Source: Planctomycetaceae bacterium (GTDB taxonomy: Bacteria > Planctomycetota > Planctomycetia > Pirellulales > Thermoguttaceae). Taken from it: DNA of 13,215 nt. Below the pieces are notes generated by a model. That model saw only the letters and a program-made list of their open reading frames with translations, made no database searches and was not told the origin of the DNA. Each line of letters opens with the position of its first letter. Positions within the stretch are counted from its first letter, which is position 1. Of the stretch, positions 6,683 through 13,129 are shown in pieces. A program made the position numbers and the translations under genes. The stretch is taken from assembly GCA_031288955.1 (NCBI GenBank), contig JAITQJ010000043.1:1-13215 (forward strand), in the 5' to 3' direction.

Positions 6683-7582
6683 TTAATCCAGATATCCAAA
6701 CAGAGGTAATTTCGGCGACTGAATCTGCATCAGTGCAGCCGCCGATTCGAATTCTCTATCAACGCGGTCAAACAAAAGCGAAGCCAGACGGACGTTGCCG
6801 GGGAAAAGTTTGCTGAAATGTCCCTTGAACACGTCTTGCTCTTCCCATATATCGCTGCTTACCGTCGGCAGTGCAGCCGAAAGGCAGACAACGGCAGTCT
6901 CCGGCTGCTGCTTATAAATTTCCTCAACCTTGTCAATTTCGAGATGCGAACTGATTAGATGCGTCAGCAGTTCGGGCAGTTTCCAGTGCTGTCCCAGCAC
7001 GTAACCGGCATCGGCGTGGTCCCAGCCGAACGTCTCCCGTTCAATTTGCGATAAACGTTTTCCGCCGGACTTCGGCAGCCGGTCTAATACGGGACTGTAT
7101 TCGGCTTGTTTCAGTTTAAGCAGCAGCGGAATCGCCATATCCTGCAACAGCGCACCGGCAAACGTCATTTCGGGGTCGCCGCATTTCAATTCCATTAAAA
7201 GATACCGGGCAAACATTGCTCTGCGAAGCGAATCCTGCCAAAGCGCAGCGACATCAAACGTTCCCGACTTGCTCTTGGGAATCAGAGAAAAGACGGCTTT
7301 CCAGAGAACAAAGTTTTTGACAATACGGATACCGACAAGAGCAATGCCTTGACGGATATTACTAATAGACGACTGAAAACCGAAAGCAGAAGAATTCAAA
7401 AACTTCAAAACCTGTGCGGCGAGACCGGGGTCGGTTTCGATAGGACGCACTAAATCATTGATATTGACTTTTGCGAGGTCGTTTTCGAGTTTCAGCACGG
7501 ACAACGCCGACTGCGGCATCGCCGGCAGTTGCTCGGCAACAAGTATTTTCCGAAGTTCCTCGCGGGCAGGTGAATCGCTCAT
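6683..7582 (-). CDS. HDOD-domain protein
   Basis: HDOD domains are HD-related folds that lack phosphohydrolase activity and usually act in signalling or regulation. The product is 299 residues. Seen: the opening LPAMPQSALSVLKLEND followed by IETDPGLAAQVLKFLNSSAFGF and ISNIRQGIALVGIRIVKNFV, the classic start of the HDOD domain (about residues 15-100). Further helices follow, with AGALLQDMAIPLLLKL and GYVLGQHWKLPELLTHLISSH up to about 215. No GGDEF, EAL or receiver domain is attached. The frame is open upstream to 7885, but I chose ATG 7582: a promoter with a perfect -10 sits at 7613-7641, so longer forms would start at or before the transcription start. ATG 7609 is a possible leaderless alternative. 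Transcribed divergently from ispG. Confidence 0.88.
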   Translation of the reverse strand: MSDSPAREELRKILVAEQLPAMPQSALSVLKLENDLAKVNINDLVRPIETDPGLAAQVLKFLNSSAFGFQSSISNIRQGIALVGIRIVKNFVLWKAVFSLIPKSKSGTFDVAALWQDSLRRAMFARYLLMELKCGDPEMTFAGALLQDMAIPLLLKLKQAEYSPVLDRLPKSGGKRLSQIERETFGWDHADAGYVLGQHWKLPELLTHLISSHLEIDKVEEIYKQQPETAVVCLSAALPTVSSDIWEEQDVFKGHFSKLFPGNVRLASLLFDRVDREFESAAALMQIQSPKLPLFGYLD

Positions 7583-7612
7583 ACTAAAAACGTATTGGAC
7601 AACGTCCATCGG

Positions 7613-7641
7613 ATTATAGCAGACAAAAAAACGAAAAGCAA
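7613..7641 (-). promoter_or_regulatory. Sigma-70-type promoter of the HDOD gene
   Basis: On the minus strand, TTGCTT (7641-7636) and TATAAT (7618-7613) are separated by 17 nt. The -10 is perfect and the -35 matches 3 of 6, including TTG. It would place the transcription start near 7606, about 25 nt before ATG 7582, which supports that start codon. Confidence 0.6.
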
Positions 7642-7678
7642 CATATTTGCTGCAAGGAGCGTAAAAATTTTCTGCGCA

Positions 7679-7707
7679 TTGACAGGCAGGCACTGTCAGG
7701 GGACAAT
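7679..7707 (+). promoter_or_regulatory. Candidate ispG promoter, possibly giving a leaderless transcript
   Basis: TTGACA (7679-7684), 17 nt, then GACAAT (7702-7707; 4 of 6 against TATAAT). The -10 ends only 8 nt before the ispG ATG at 7716, so transcription from it would begin at or almost at the start codon. The only Shine-Dalgarno-like sequence (AGGGGA, 7698-7703) overlaps the -10 and would not be transcribed from this promoter. Confidence 0.45.
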
Positions 7708-7715
7708 ACGGCGTT

Positions 7716-8834
7716 ATGTCCAGTAAGCGTATTATTTCAATCGGGACGCGGAAAATCGGCGGTGGTTTGCCGGTTCTGCTCCAAAGTATGGCGGCGGTGA
7801 AAACGACCAACGTCCAAGCCGCCGCAGAAACCTGTGAGCGTCTTGCCGATGCCGGTGCCGGTCTCGTCCGACTCGCCGTTGACACCGCCGAAGATGCTCA
7901 AGCCTTGAAAGAAATCCGCAAACGGACAACGGCAAACTTGTCCGTTGATTTGCAGGAAAATTACCGCCTCGCTGAAAATGTCGCCCCGTTTGTTGATAAA
8001 ATCCGTTACAATCCCGGTCATCTGCATCACAGCGAAACGGAAATCCCGTGGCAGATAAAAGTCGAACGGATTGTCCGCATTGCCGAAAAACATAACTGCG
8101 CTCTGCGTATCGGCGTAAACTGCGGCAGTCTTGACCCCGCACTGCTTACGGCGGCAGGGGGAACAGAAGTACCGGCATTAAGCAGCGCATTACAGCACAG
8201 CGAATTTCTCGATTCACTCGGTTTTGTGCGCTACTGCGTTTCAATCAAATCGTCCGCCCCGAAAACGGTTACGGCAGTAAACCGGCAGTTTGCAGCACTG
8301 CGTCCCGATGTACCGCTGCACCTCGGTTTGACGGAAGCCGGTTTGCCGCCGGCGGGTGTGATGAAGTCCCGATTGGCACTCGAACCGCTGTTAGCGGACG
8401 GCATCGGCGACACGCTGCGGGTTTCCCTGACCGTAGCGAATGACCGGAAGAGTGAAGAAATCGAAGCGGGCAGACTTATTGTACAGAATGCGGCATCGGG
8501 CAGTATTTTAACGGAAGCGGATTGGTGTGAGGACAAACTGAATATCATTAGTTGTCCGAGTTGTGCGCGGGTGGAAAACGGACAGTTCGTCCAACTCGCA
8601 CAACAGGTTCGCGAAGCCGTACAGAAATATAAGGACAAACGTTTAACAATCGCGGTAATGGGCTGCCGGGTGAACGGTCCCGGTGAAACTGACCACGCGG
8701 ACATCGGATTATGGTGCGGCAAAGCGAGCGTCAATCTGAAATGCGGCAAAGAACTTGTCGGCTCATTTGAATACGGCAGCGTTATCAGCGAAATGCTGCG
8801 TTTAATCGGCAGATTGGAGGAGGCAGCGGCTTGA
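7716..8834 (+). CDS. ispG: (E)-4-hydroxy-3-methylbut-2-enyl-diphosphate synthase (IspG)
   Basis: MEP-pathway enzyme converting methylerythritol cyclodiphosphate to HMBPP with a [4Fe-4S] cluster; cytosolic. 372 residues, the compact bacterial form (TIM barrel plus reductase-like domain, without the plant-type insert). Seen: an N-terminal barrel opening VLLQSMAAVKTTNV, a conserved strand with KIRYNPG, LRIGVNCGSL, and a C-terminal cluster domain with Cys280-x2-Cys283 (SCPSCARV) and Cys317 in MGCRVNGPGE. Glu324, seven residues after Cys317, is the usual fourth ligand. ATG 7716 gives the expected N-terminus. Its stop overlaps the start of the permease gene, so the two are cotranscribed, although no functional link is obvious. 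Confidence 0.96.
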   Translation: MSSKRIISIGTRKIGGGLPVLLQSMAAVKTTNVQAAAETCERLADAGAGLVRLAVDTAEDAQALKEIRKRTTANLSVDLQENYRLAENVAPFVDKIRYNPGHLHHSETEIPWQIKVERIVRIAEKHNCALRIGVNCGSLDPALLTAAGGTEVPALSSALQHSEFLDSLGFVRYCVSIKSSAPKTVTAVNRQFAALRPDVPLHLGLTEAGLPPAGVMKSRLALEPLLADGIGDTLRVSLTVANDRKSEEIEAGRLIVQNAASGSILTEADWCEDKLNIISCPSCARVENGQFVQLAQQVREAVQKYKDKRLTIAVMGCRVNGPGETDHADIGLWCGKASVNLKCGKELVGSFEYGSVISEMLRLIGRLEEAAA

Positions 8835-9655
8835 ATTACGAAGTTTTTCAGTATCCGTTTATGCAGCGGGCGTTTCTTATCGGAACGGTTGCTGCCGTGC
8901 CGTTCGGACTTATCGGAACGTTCATTGTGGTGCGCCGCATTGGTTATCTTGCCGGTGCTGTTGCCCACTGCGCTTTCGGCGGTATCGGTATCGGACTCTA
9001 TCTGCAATATCTGTTTGCCGCAACCGTTTTTGCACCGCTGTTTCCGCCGTCTGCGGTTTCGTTTGTGGTAACCGTTTTAGCCGCAATGCTCATCGGTGCG
9101 ATACGCATCAAAGCGAAAGAGCGGGAAGACACCATTATTGGTGCCGTCTGGGTTATCGGAATGGCACTTGGTTTAATTCTGCTTGATAAAACGCCCGGCA
9201 GCACTAGTATATCGTCGTATCTTTTCGGCGACATTATTCTTTTAACGCAAAGCGATGTGTATCTGACGGCGGCGTTAAGTGCGGTGGTATTAGCGGTTAC
9301 GGCGGTGTTTTTTCAGCGGCTTGGAGCCGTCTGTTTTGATGCCGAGTTTGCTCAACTGCGCGGCGTTCCTACGACATGGTACTTCCAACTTTTGCTTGTT
9401 TTAACGGCGATAACGGTTGTATTGTTTGTCCGTGTTATTGGTATTCTGCTGTTGATTGCGATGTTAACGTTACCGGCGGCGGCGGCGTGCCGGTTTGCGA
9501 ACAGACTTTTTCCGACAGCGTGCCTTGCGGTACTTTTTGCAATGGTCTCGTCTTGGCTTGGATTATTTTTGAGTGTTCAATTTTCCGTACCGGCAGGTTC
9601 TGCCATTGTTCTGACCGCCGCCGTCTTTTACACCGTATCGCTGTTAAGAAAATAA
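8831..9655 (+). CDS. ABC-3 family metal-ion transporter permease (ZnuB/MntB-like)
   Basis: Inner-membrane permease of a zinc/manganese/iron-type ABC importer. 274 residues, normal length, with about eight hydrophobic segments. Seen: an N-terminal FMQRAFLIGTVAAVPFGLIGTFIVVRR region typical of the family, GYLAGAVAHCAFGGIGIG (where the family has a conserved ALxHA-like stretch), a central loop SISSYLFGDIILL, and a conserved C-terminal LLIAMLTLPAAAACRFA. The start is TTG at 8831, eight nt after GGAGGAGG, overlapping the ispG stop by 4 nt (TTGA). No ATPase or solute-binding protein gene is in the window, so the partners must lie elsewhere or this is an orphan. Metal specificity cannot be read. An IS1595 relic begins about 50 nt after its stop. 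Confidence 0.9.
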   Translation: MNYEVFQYPFMQRAFLIGTVAAVPFGLIGTFIVVRRIGYLAGAVAHCAFGGIGIGLYLQYLFAATVFAPLFPPSAVSFVVTVLAAMLIGAIRIKAKEREDTIIGAVWVIGMALGLILLDKTPGSTSISSYLFGDIILLTQSDVYLTAALSAVVLAVTAVFFQRLGAVCFDAEFAQLRGVPTTWYFQLLLVLTAITVVLFVRVIGILLLIAMLTLPAAAACRFANRLFPTACLAVLFAMVSSWLGLFLSVQFSVPAGSAIVLTAAVFYTVSLLRK

Positions 9656-9699
9656 ACGGGCTTTCTTTTTTTTCACGCGCGCAAGAGCGGCGATTCTAA

Positions 9700-9789
9700 T
9701 TCGGTAAGATGAACGACACCCCTTGATTTTCACACTCTAAAGCATATTGCAACACCCTCCTGTTAGGCAATTATCTGTGCCAGCCCCAA
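9700..9789 (-). mobile_element. Solo end of an IS1595-family insertion sequence, truncated
   Basis: Read from 9789 on the minus strand, the sequence begins TTGGGGCTGGCACAGATAAT. That looks like the GGGGCTG-type terminal repeat of IS1595/IS1016 relatives, and it aligns over about 78 bp with the right end of the element at 12809-13100. The conserved block AATATGCTTTAGAGT is present in both. A GTG at 9733 opens a transposase-like start VKIKGCRSSYRI, after which similarity stops. The inner boundary near 9700 is approximate. The remainder of the element and its other end are missing from this window side. The terminal repeat points towards the downstream restriction gene. Confidence 0.7.
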
Positions 9790-9801
9790 AAGTCTTCTGC
9801 C

Positions 9802-9814
9802 GGAGGAGGAAGGA
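9802..9814 (+). promoter_or_regulatory. Strong purine-rich ribosome binding site before a GTG codon
   Basis: GGAGGAGGAAGGA is by far the strongest Shine-Dalgarno-like run in the accessory region. It ends 9 nt before GTG 9824. It starts 12 nt beyond the IS1595 end, so it may belong to DNA that the element landed beside. Confidence 0.5.
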
Positions 9815-9823
9815 AATTTTAAC

Positions 9824-10039
9824 GTGTTTCGAGTTGAGATTTATCTAACACCTTCTTGCCGTCGCGGGCTTTGGCGGCACCGTTCTTCAAAGAATGGAAT
9901 ATACGGCTCACGTAGCAACGTTAAAGATTGTAACCGCAGCGCAGCGGGTTTTCGTTTCTATTCAATATATTGCAATTCTACCACAATACGATACACTCTA
10001 TCCCGTCGATTCTATAAAGTTGAAAACTACAAAGTATGA
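9824..10039 (+). CDS. Candidate small ORF (71 codons) coupled to the restriction-modification gene
   Basis: No family recognised. The product would be a basic, Arg/Ser/Tyr-rich peptide with four cysteines. Support comes from context only: a strong ribosome binding site sits 9 nt before the GTG start, and its TGA stop overlaps the ATG of the large downstream gene (ATGA at 10036-10039), the classic arrangement for translational coupling. The downstream gene has no ribosome binding site of its own, which fits. Against it: the composition looks random and no domain or membrane segment is visible. It could be a leader ORF that only controls translation, a decayed gene, or chance. A weak opposite-strand frame ending near 9829 was also seen. 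Confidence 0.35.
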   Translation: MFRVEIYLTPSCRRGLWRHRSSKNGIYGSRSNVKDCNRSAAGFRFYSIYCNSTTIRYTLSRRFYKVENYKV

Positions 10040-12678
10040 AAATCTACGCTTACCAAACAAAAGATATTCCGAAATTTGCAGGTTTCTTGAAAATCGGTGA
10101 AACAACACGCACCGTTAAATCCCGCATTAAACAGCAGGGACACGAAATTCCTATCAAAAAAGATGTCGTTTGGGAAGGAACAGTCATATCAAATCGGACA
10201 AACATTGACAAAATGATTATCCGTTTTCTTGAAAAACAGGGTTGTGAAGTCATACGCTTTGACGAAACCGGCGAACAATCCGAATGGGTAAAGTGCGAAA
10301 AAGAAGATGTAGAAATTGCGTTTGAAAAAATCAAAGAGCAAATCCGCAACGAAGACAAACGCAAAGACCTCGAACAAAAGTTTTACGAAGAACTCCGCAA
10401 CTGGTATTTTTGGGCGACCGAAGAAACGAAAAACCCCGATTGCTCATTGCGGATAATCATACGCCTCTTGCTCTGCTTTTTTTTGAGAGAGAAAGAACTC
10501 GTCCCGAAAGAATTGTTTGAAGAAAGTTTTATCAAAGATAATCTCAAAGAAGACGAATACCGTTATTATAAAGTGATTATCCGCAACTTGTTTTTTTATT
10601 CTCTCAACACACCGATGCAAGAACGCAGAGAATTGGAAAACAAAAATATAATCAAAAATTACAGTGTTGTAAAAAAGCAATTTCACGAAAACATACCGTT
10701 TCTTAACGGCGGACTTTTCACGGAACACATCGGCGATGATATTCCGCTCAACGATGATTACTTTTTCACTGCACCGAGAACACGGACAATTAAAGAGTTA
10801 GACGGTAAGTATCCCGTTGCCGGTATTGTCTATATTCTTTCGCAATATAAATATACACTTGACGAAGAAAGAGCCGGTGATAGTGTTGCCGGTGATTTGA
10901 TTGACCCTGAATTTATCGGCAAGATGTTTGAAAGTTTGCTGGCATACATTGAAGCAGATACAAAAGAATCTCGTCAAAAAATTACGGGCAGTTATTACAC
11001 GCCTCGTGAAATCGTTGATTATATGGTTAACGAAGCATTGGAAGCATATTTACTTCATAATGATGATTTACTGCAATGCAAGATTCTTGACCCTGCTTGC
11101 GGCAGCGGTGCGTTTCCTTGCGCAATTATGAACGCAATTTTACAACGTCTTGACCCGCAAAAGAAATTGACGCAAGCAAAACGTTATCAAACGAAGTTAA
11201 AAATCTTGCAACAGGTAATTTACGGTGTTGATATTCAACCGATGGCGGTGCAGATTGCAATGTTGCGGCTGTTCCTTTCGCTGGTGCAGGAAATACAACC
11301 TGACAAAAGTACGTATAATTACGGCATTGAATCGCTGCCGAATTTGGATTATAAGTTTGTTGCGGCTGATACGCTCATCGGCATTGATTGCAGCGGTTTG
11401 TTTTTCAATGCAAACCAGACGTTATTTAATGAAATTCTTGAATTGAAACGGGATTTTTTCAAACAATCAGATGCTGTTGAAAGAGCAAGATTGCGGGAGA
11501 GAATTTATCGGCTGGAAAAAGACTTTGCGGATAAGAGTGATAATGAAGGGATACAGGCGTTGTGTCGTTGGAATCATTCGGATACGGCGAATTCGTTGTG
11601 TTTTGATTCCCGTTGGATGTTCGGCGTTGAGAAGTTTGATATTGTAATCGGCAATCCGCCGTATGGAGCGGATTATCCGGCAGAACGTAAGAAGTATTTC
11701 AAAGAACATTATCAATCGGCAAAGACGATTAGCGGTAAGAATGGACAGAAAGGTTCGTTAGATACTTTTTCGCTGTTTATAGAAAACGGTTTTAATCAGG
11801 TAAAACAGGGCGGCTGGGTTCATTTTATTGTGCCTATGACCATTGTTTCGAGTGATGCAATGACGGGACTGCATAAATTGCTCGAAAAGAACTGCGAAAC
11901 TATCAAGGCACTATCATTGTCCGACAGACCGCAGCAAATCTTTCCTAGTGCGCATCAAAAAACAACGGTACTTCAATTTTGCAAGGACGGTAAAAAAAAT
12001 AGACGGTTTTATGCAACCCAAATGTACCGCAAGGACGAAGCAACTGCGTTACAGTCAATTATTGATAACGCTGCATTTATCAACGTTGCTGGTTTAGGTC
12101 TTCCCGGTCGTTATGCAAAAATTTCATTACCGATAGAAAAAGACATCTTGAAAAAGTTAAGGATAATCAAAACAACTATCGGGACACTACGCAAAGATGC
12201 AGGCAAACCGATTTATTACCGTATGACCGGAGGCGAGTATTATAAAATCGTCACAAACTTTTCTACTGAATCAACAAAAGAAAAAATTCTTTTATTTGAC
12301 AAAAATATAGCGGATTGTATCGGAGCAATTTTGAGCAGCAGTTTATTGTGGTGGTATAATCAGGTTTATACCCGCTATCCTGATTGGAAAACATCAGAAA
12401 TCGAATCGTTTCCAATACCGATTGATAAACTCACAACAGCGGTAATAAAAAAAATTAAAACGCTTTACGCAAAGTATTTGCGGGACATTCAAAAGAATGT
12501 TCGTGAACATCAAACGGAAGCGTATAAAAACATTAACTCGTTCAAAGAATTCAAAATCCGTTATTCCAAACTATTGATAGACGAAATAGACGATATGATA
12601 TGTCCGCTTTACGGATTGACGGACGAAGAGCGGGACTTCATTAAGAATTACGAAATTAAGTTTCGGATTGACGAATAG
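10036..12678 (+). CDS. Single-chain Eco57I/TaqI-like restriction-modification enzyme with GIY-YIG-like N-terminus
   Basis: Predicted adenine-N6 DNA methyltransferase that probably also cleaves DNA (type IIG style), 880 residues. Seen in order: residues 1-100 resemble the GIY-YIG/T5orf172 type (IYAY at 3-6, GFLKIGETTR at 16-25, Arg30, and SEW at 82-84). About 108-330 is a helical region with RLLLCFFLREKELVP and FLNGGLF, as in Eco57I-like enzymes. The methyltransferase domain follows with motif I DPACGSGAF (352-360), GVDIQP (397-402), AADTL (Asp445) and motif IV NPPY (540-543). A C-terminal target-recognition region includes PDWKTSEIESFPIP, ending at 796, like the TaqI C-terminal domain. No PD-(D/E)xK motif was found by eye, so the N-terminal domain is the candidate nuclease (inference). 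AT-richer than the housekeeping genes and bracketed by IS1595 relics, which suggests transfer. No separate R or S subunit is present. Confidence 0.9.
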   Translation: MKIYAYQTKDIPKFAGFLKIGETTRTVKSRIKQQGHEIPIKKDVVWEGTVISNRTNIDKMIIRFLEKQGCEVIRFDETGEQSEWVKCEKEDVEIAFEKIKEQIRNEDKRKDLEQKFYEELRNWYFWATEETKNPDCSLRIIIRLLLCFFLREKELVPKELFEESFIKDNLKEDEYRYYKVIIRNLFFYSLNTPMQERRELENKNIIKNYSVVKKQFHENIPFLNGGLFTEHIGDDIPLNDDYFFTAPRTRTIKELDGKYPVAGIVYILSQYKYTLDEERAGDSVAGDLIDPEFIGKMFESLLAYIEADTKESRQKITGSYYTPREIVDYMVNEALEAYLLHNDDLLQCKILDPACGSGAFPCAIMNAILQRLDPQKKLTQAKRYQTKLKILQQVIYGVDIQPMAVQIAMLRLFLSLVQEIQPDKSTYNYGIESLPNLDYKFVAADTLIGIDCSGLFFNANQTLFNEILELKRDFFKQSDAVERARLRERIYRLEKDFADKSDNEGIQALCRWNHSDTANSLCFDSRWMFGVEKFDIVIGNPPYGADYPAERKKYFKEHYQSAKTISGKNGQKGSLDTFSLFIENGFNQVKQGGWVHFIVPMTIVSSDAMTGLHKLLEKNCETIKALSLSDRPQQIFPSAHQKTTVLQFCKDGKKNRRFYATQMYRKDEATALQSIIDNAAFINVAGLGLPGRYAKISLPIEKDILKKLRIIKTTIGTLRKDAGKPIYYRMTGGEYYKIVTNFSTESTKEKILLFDKNIADCIGAILSSSLLWWYNQVYTRYPDWKTSEIESFPIPIDKLTTAVIKKIKTLYAKYLRDIQKNVREHQTEAYKNINSFKEFKIRYSKLLIDEIDDMICPLYGLTDEERDFIKNYEIKFRIDE

Positions 12679-12694
12679 ACAGCCGATTTCTACG

Positions 12695-12724
12695 GCGGTT
12701 AAAAAACCGCGGATTTTCTTTTTT
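12695..12724 (+). terminator. Intrinsic terminator after the restriction-modification gene
   Basis: GCGGTT (12695-12700), an AAAA loop and AACCGC (12705-12710) form a 6-bp hairpin, followed by TTTTCTTTTTT (12714-12724). It starts 17 nt after the stop codon. A second small hairpin (CGGC-TTTCT-GCCG) follows directly. Confidence 0.7.
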
Positions 12725-12808
12725 CGGCTTTCTGCCGTTTCAATGTTTTGCCCGCTCTACTGCACTGTGTTATAGTCAATTCAAAAGAGGTAAAAAAGTG
12801 TTTATAAC

Positions 12809-13100
12809 TTGGGGCGGGCATAGATAATTGTCTAAAAGGTGGACGATTCTGATGTCATTCTAATCCATTTTTCAGCGTTGTCAATAGTGGTTTCGGGGAG
12901 AGTAATTGAATCGGAACCTTTCCGGCAGCACCGCGACCGCGTTTGCCTTTTCGCACACCGCCGTTCGGGCGGTTACTTCCGCAACAAAAAACTCAAGTAA
13001 CTTTTTCGACTGTCTCGAATCGAGACGACAACCTTTAATTTGCATACTCTAAAGCATATTATACCCTCCATTTTTAAGCGATTATCTATGCCAGACCCAA
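12809..13100 (-). mobile_element. MITE-like non-autonomous IS1595-family element
   Basis: About 292 bp bounded by inverted ends. The left end (plus strand from 12809) reads TTGGGGCGGGCATAGATAAT, and the right end (minus strand from 13100) reads TTGGGTCTGGCATAGATAAT; similarity continues to about 35 bp. The minus strand holds an ATG at 13045 opening MQIKGCRLDSRQSKK and LLEFFVAEVTARTA, a start typical of IS1595/IS1016 transposases. At about 12952 it jumps to GGVRKGKRGRGAAGKV, which in full-length transposases follows the catalytic DExYFGG region. So an internal deletion of roughly 100 codons joined codon ~31 to the middle of the gene, then a second break follows. No intact transposase remains, so it could move only with help in trans. 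Confidence 0.72.
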
Positions 13101-13129
13101 CATTGTTATAACACCCAAAGAGGCAGGAG

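Noticed and set aside
7583..7885. N-terminal extension of the HDOD protein up to an ATG at 7885
   Set aside because: It would overlap the divergent ispG gene and both promoters, and its sequence resembles no HDOD N-terminus.
8231..9007. Long minus-strand open frame (258 codons) opposite ispG and the permease
   Set aside because: It is antisense to two well-supported genes and its Ser/Pro/Arg-rich product shows no domain, so it is a shadow of their codon bias.
9848..10104. Plus-strand open frame reading through 9894-10100 in another frame
   Set aside because: It has no ribosome binding site, overlaps the start of the large enzyme out of frame, and shows no domain.
9700..13100. Composite IS1595 transposon carrying the restriction-modification gene
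   Set aside because: The left relic has only one end, and that outer end points into the gene, so the two relics cannot act as a normal composite pair.
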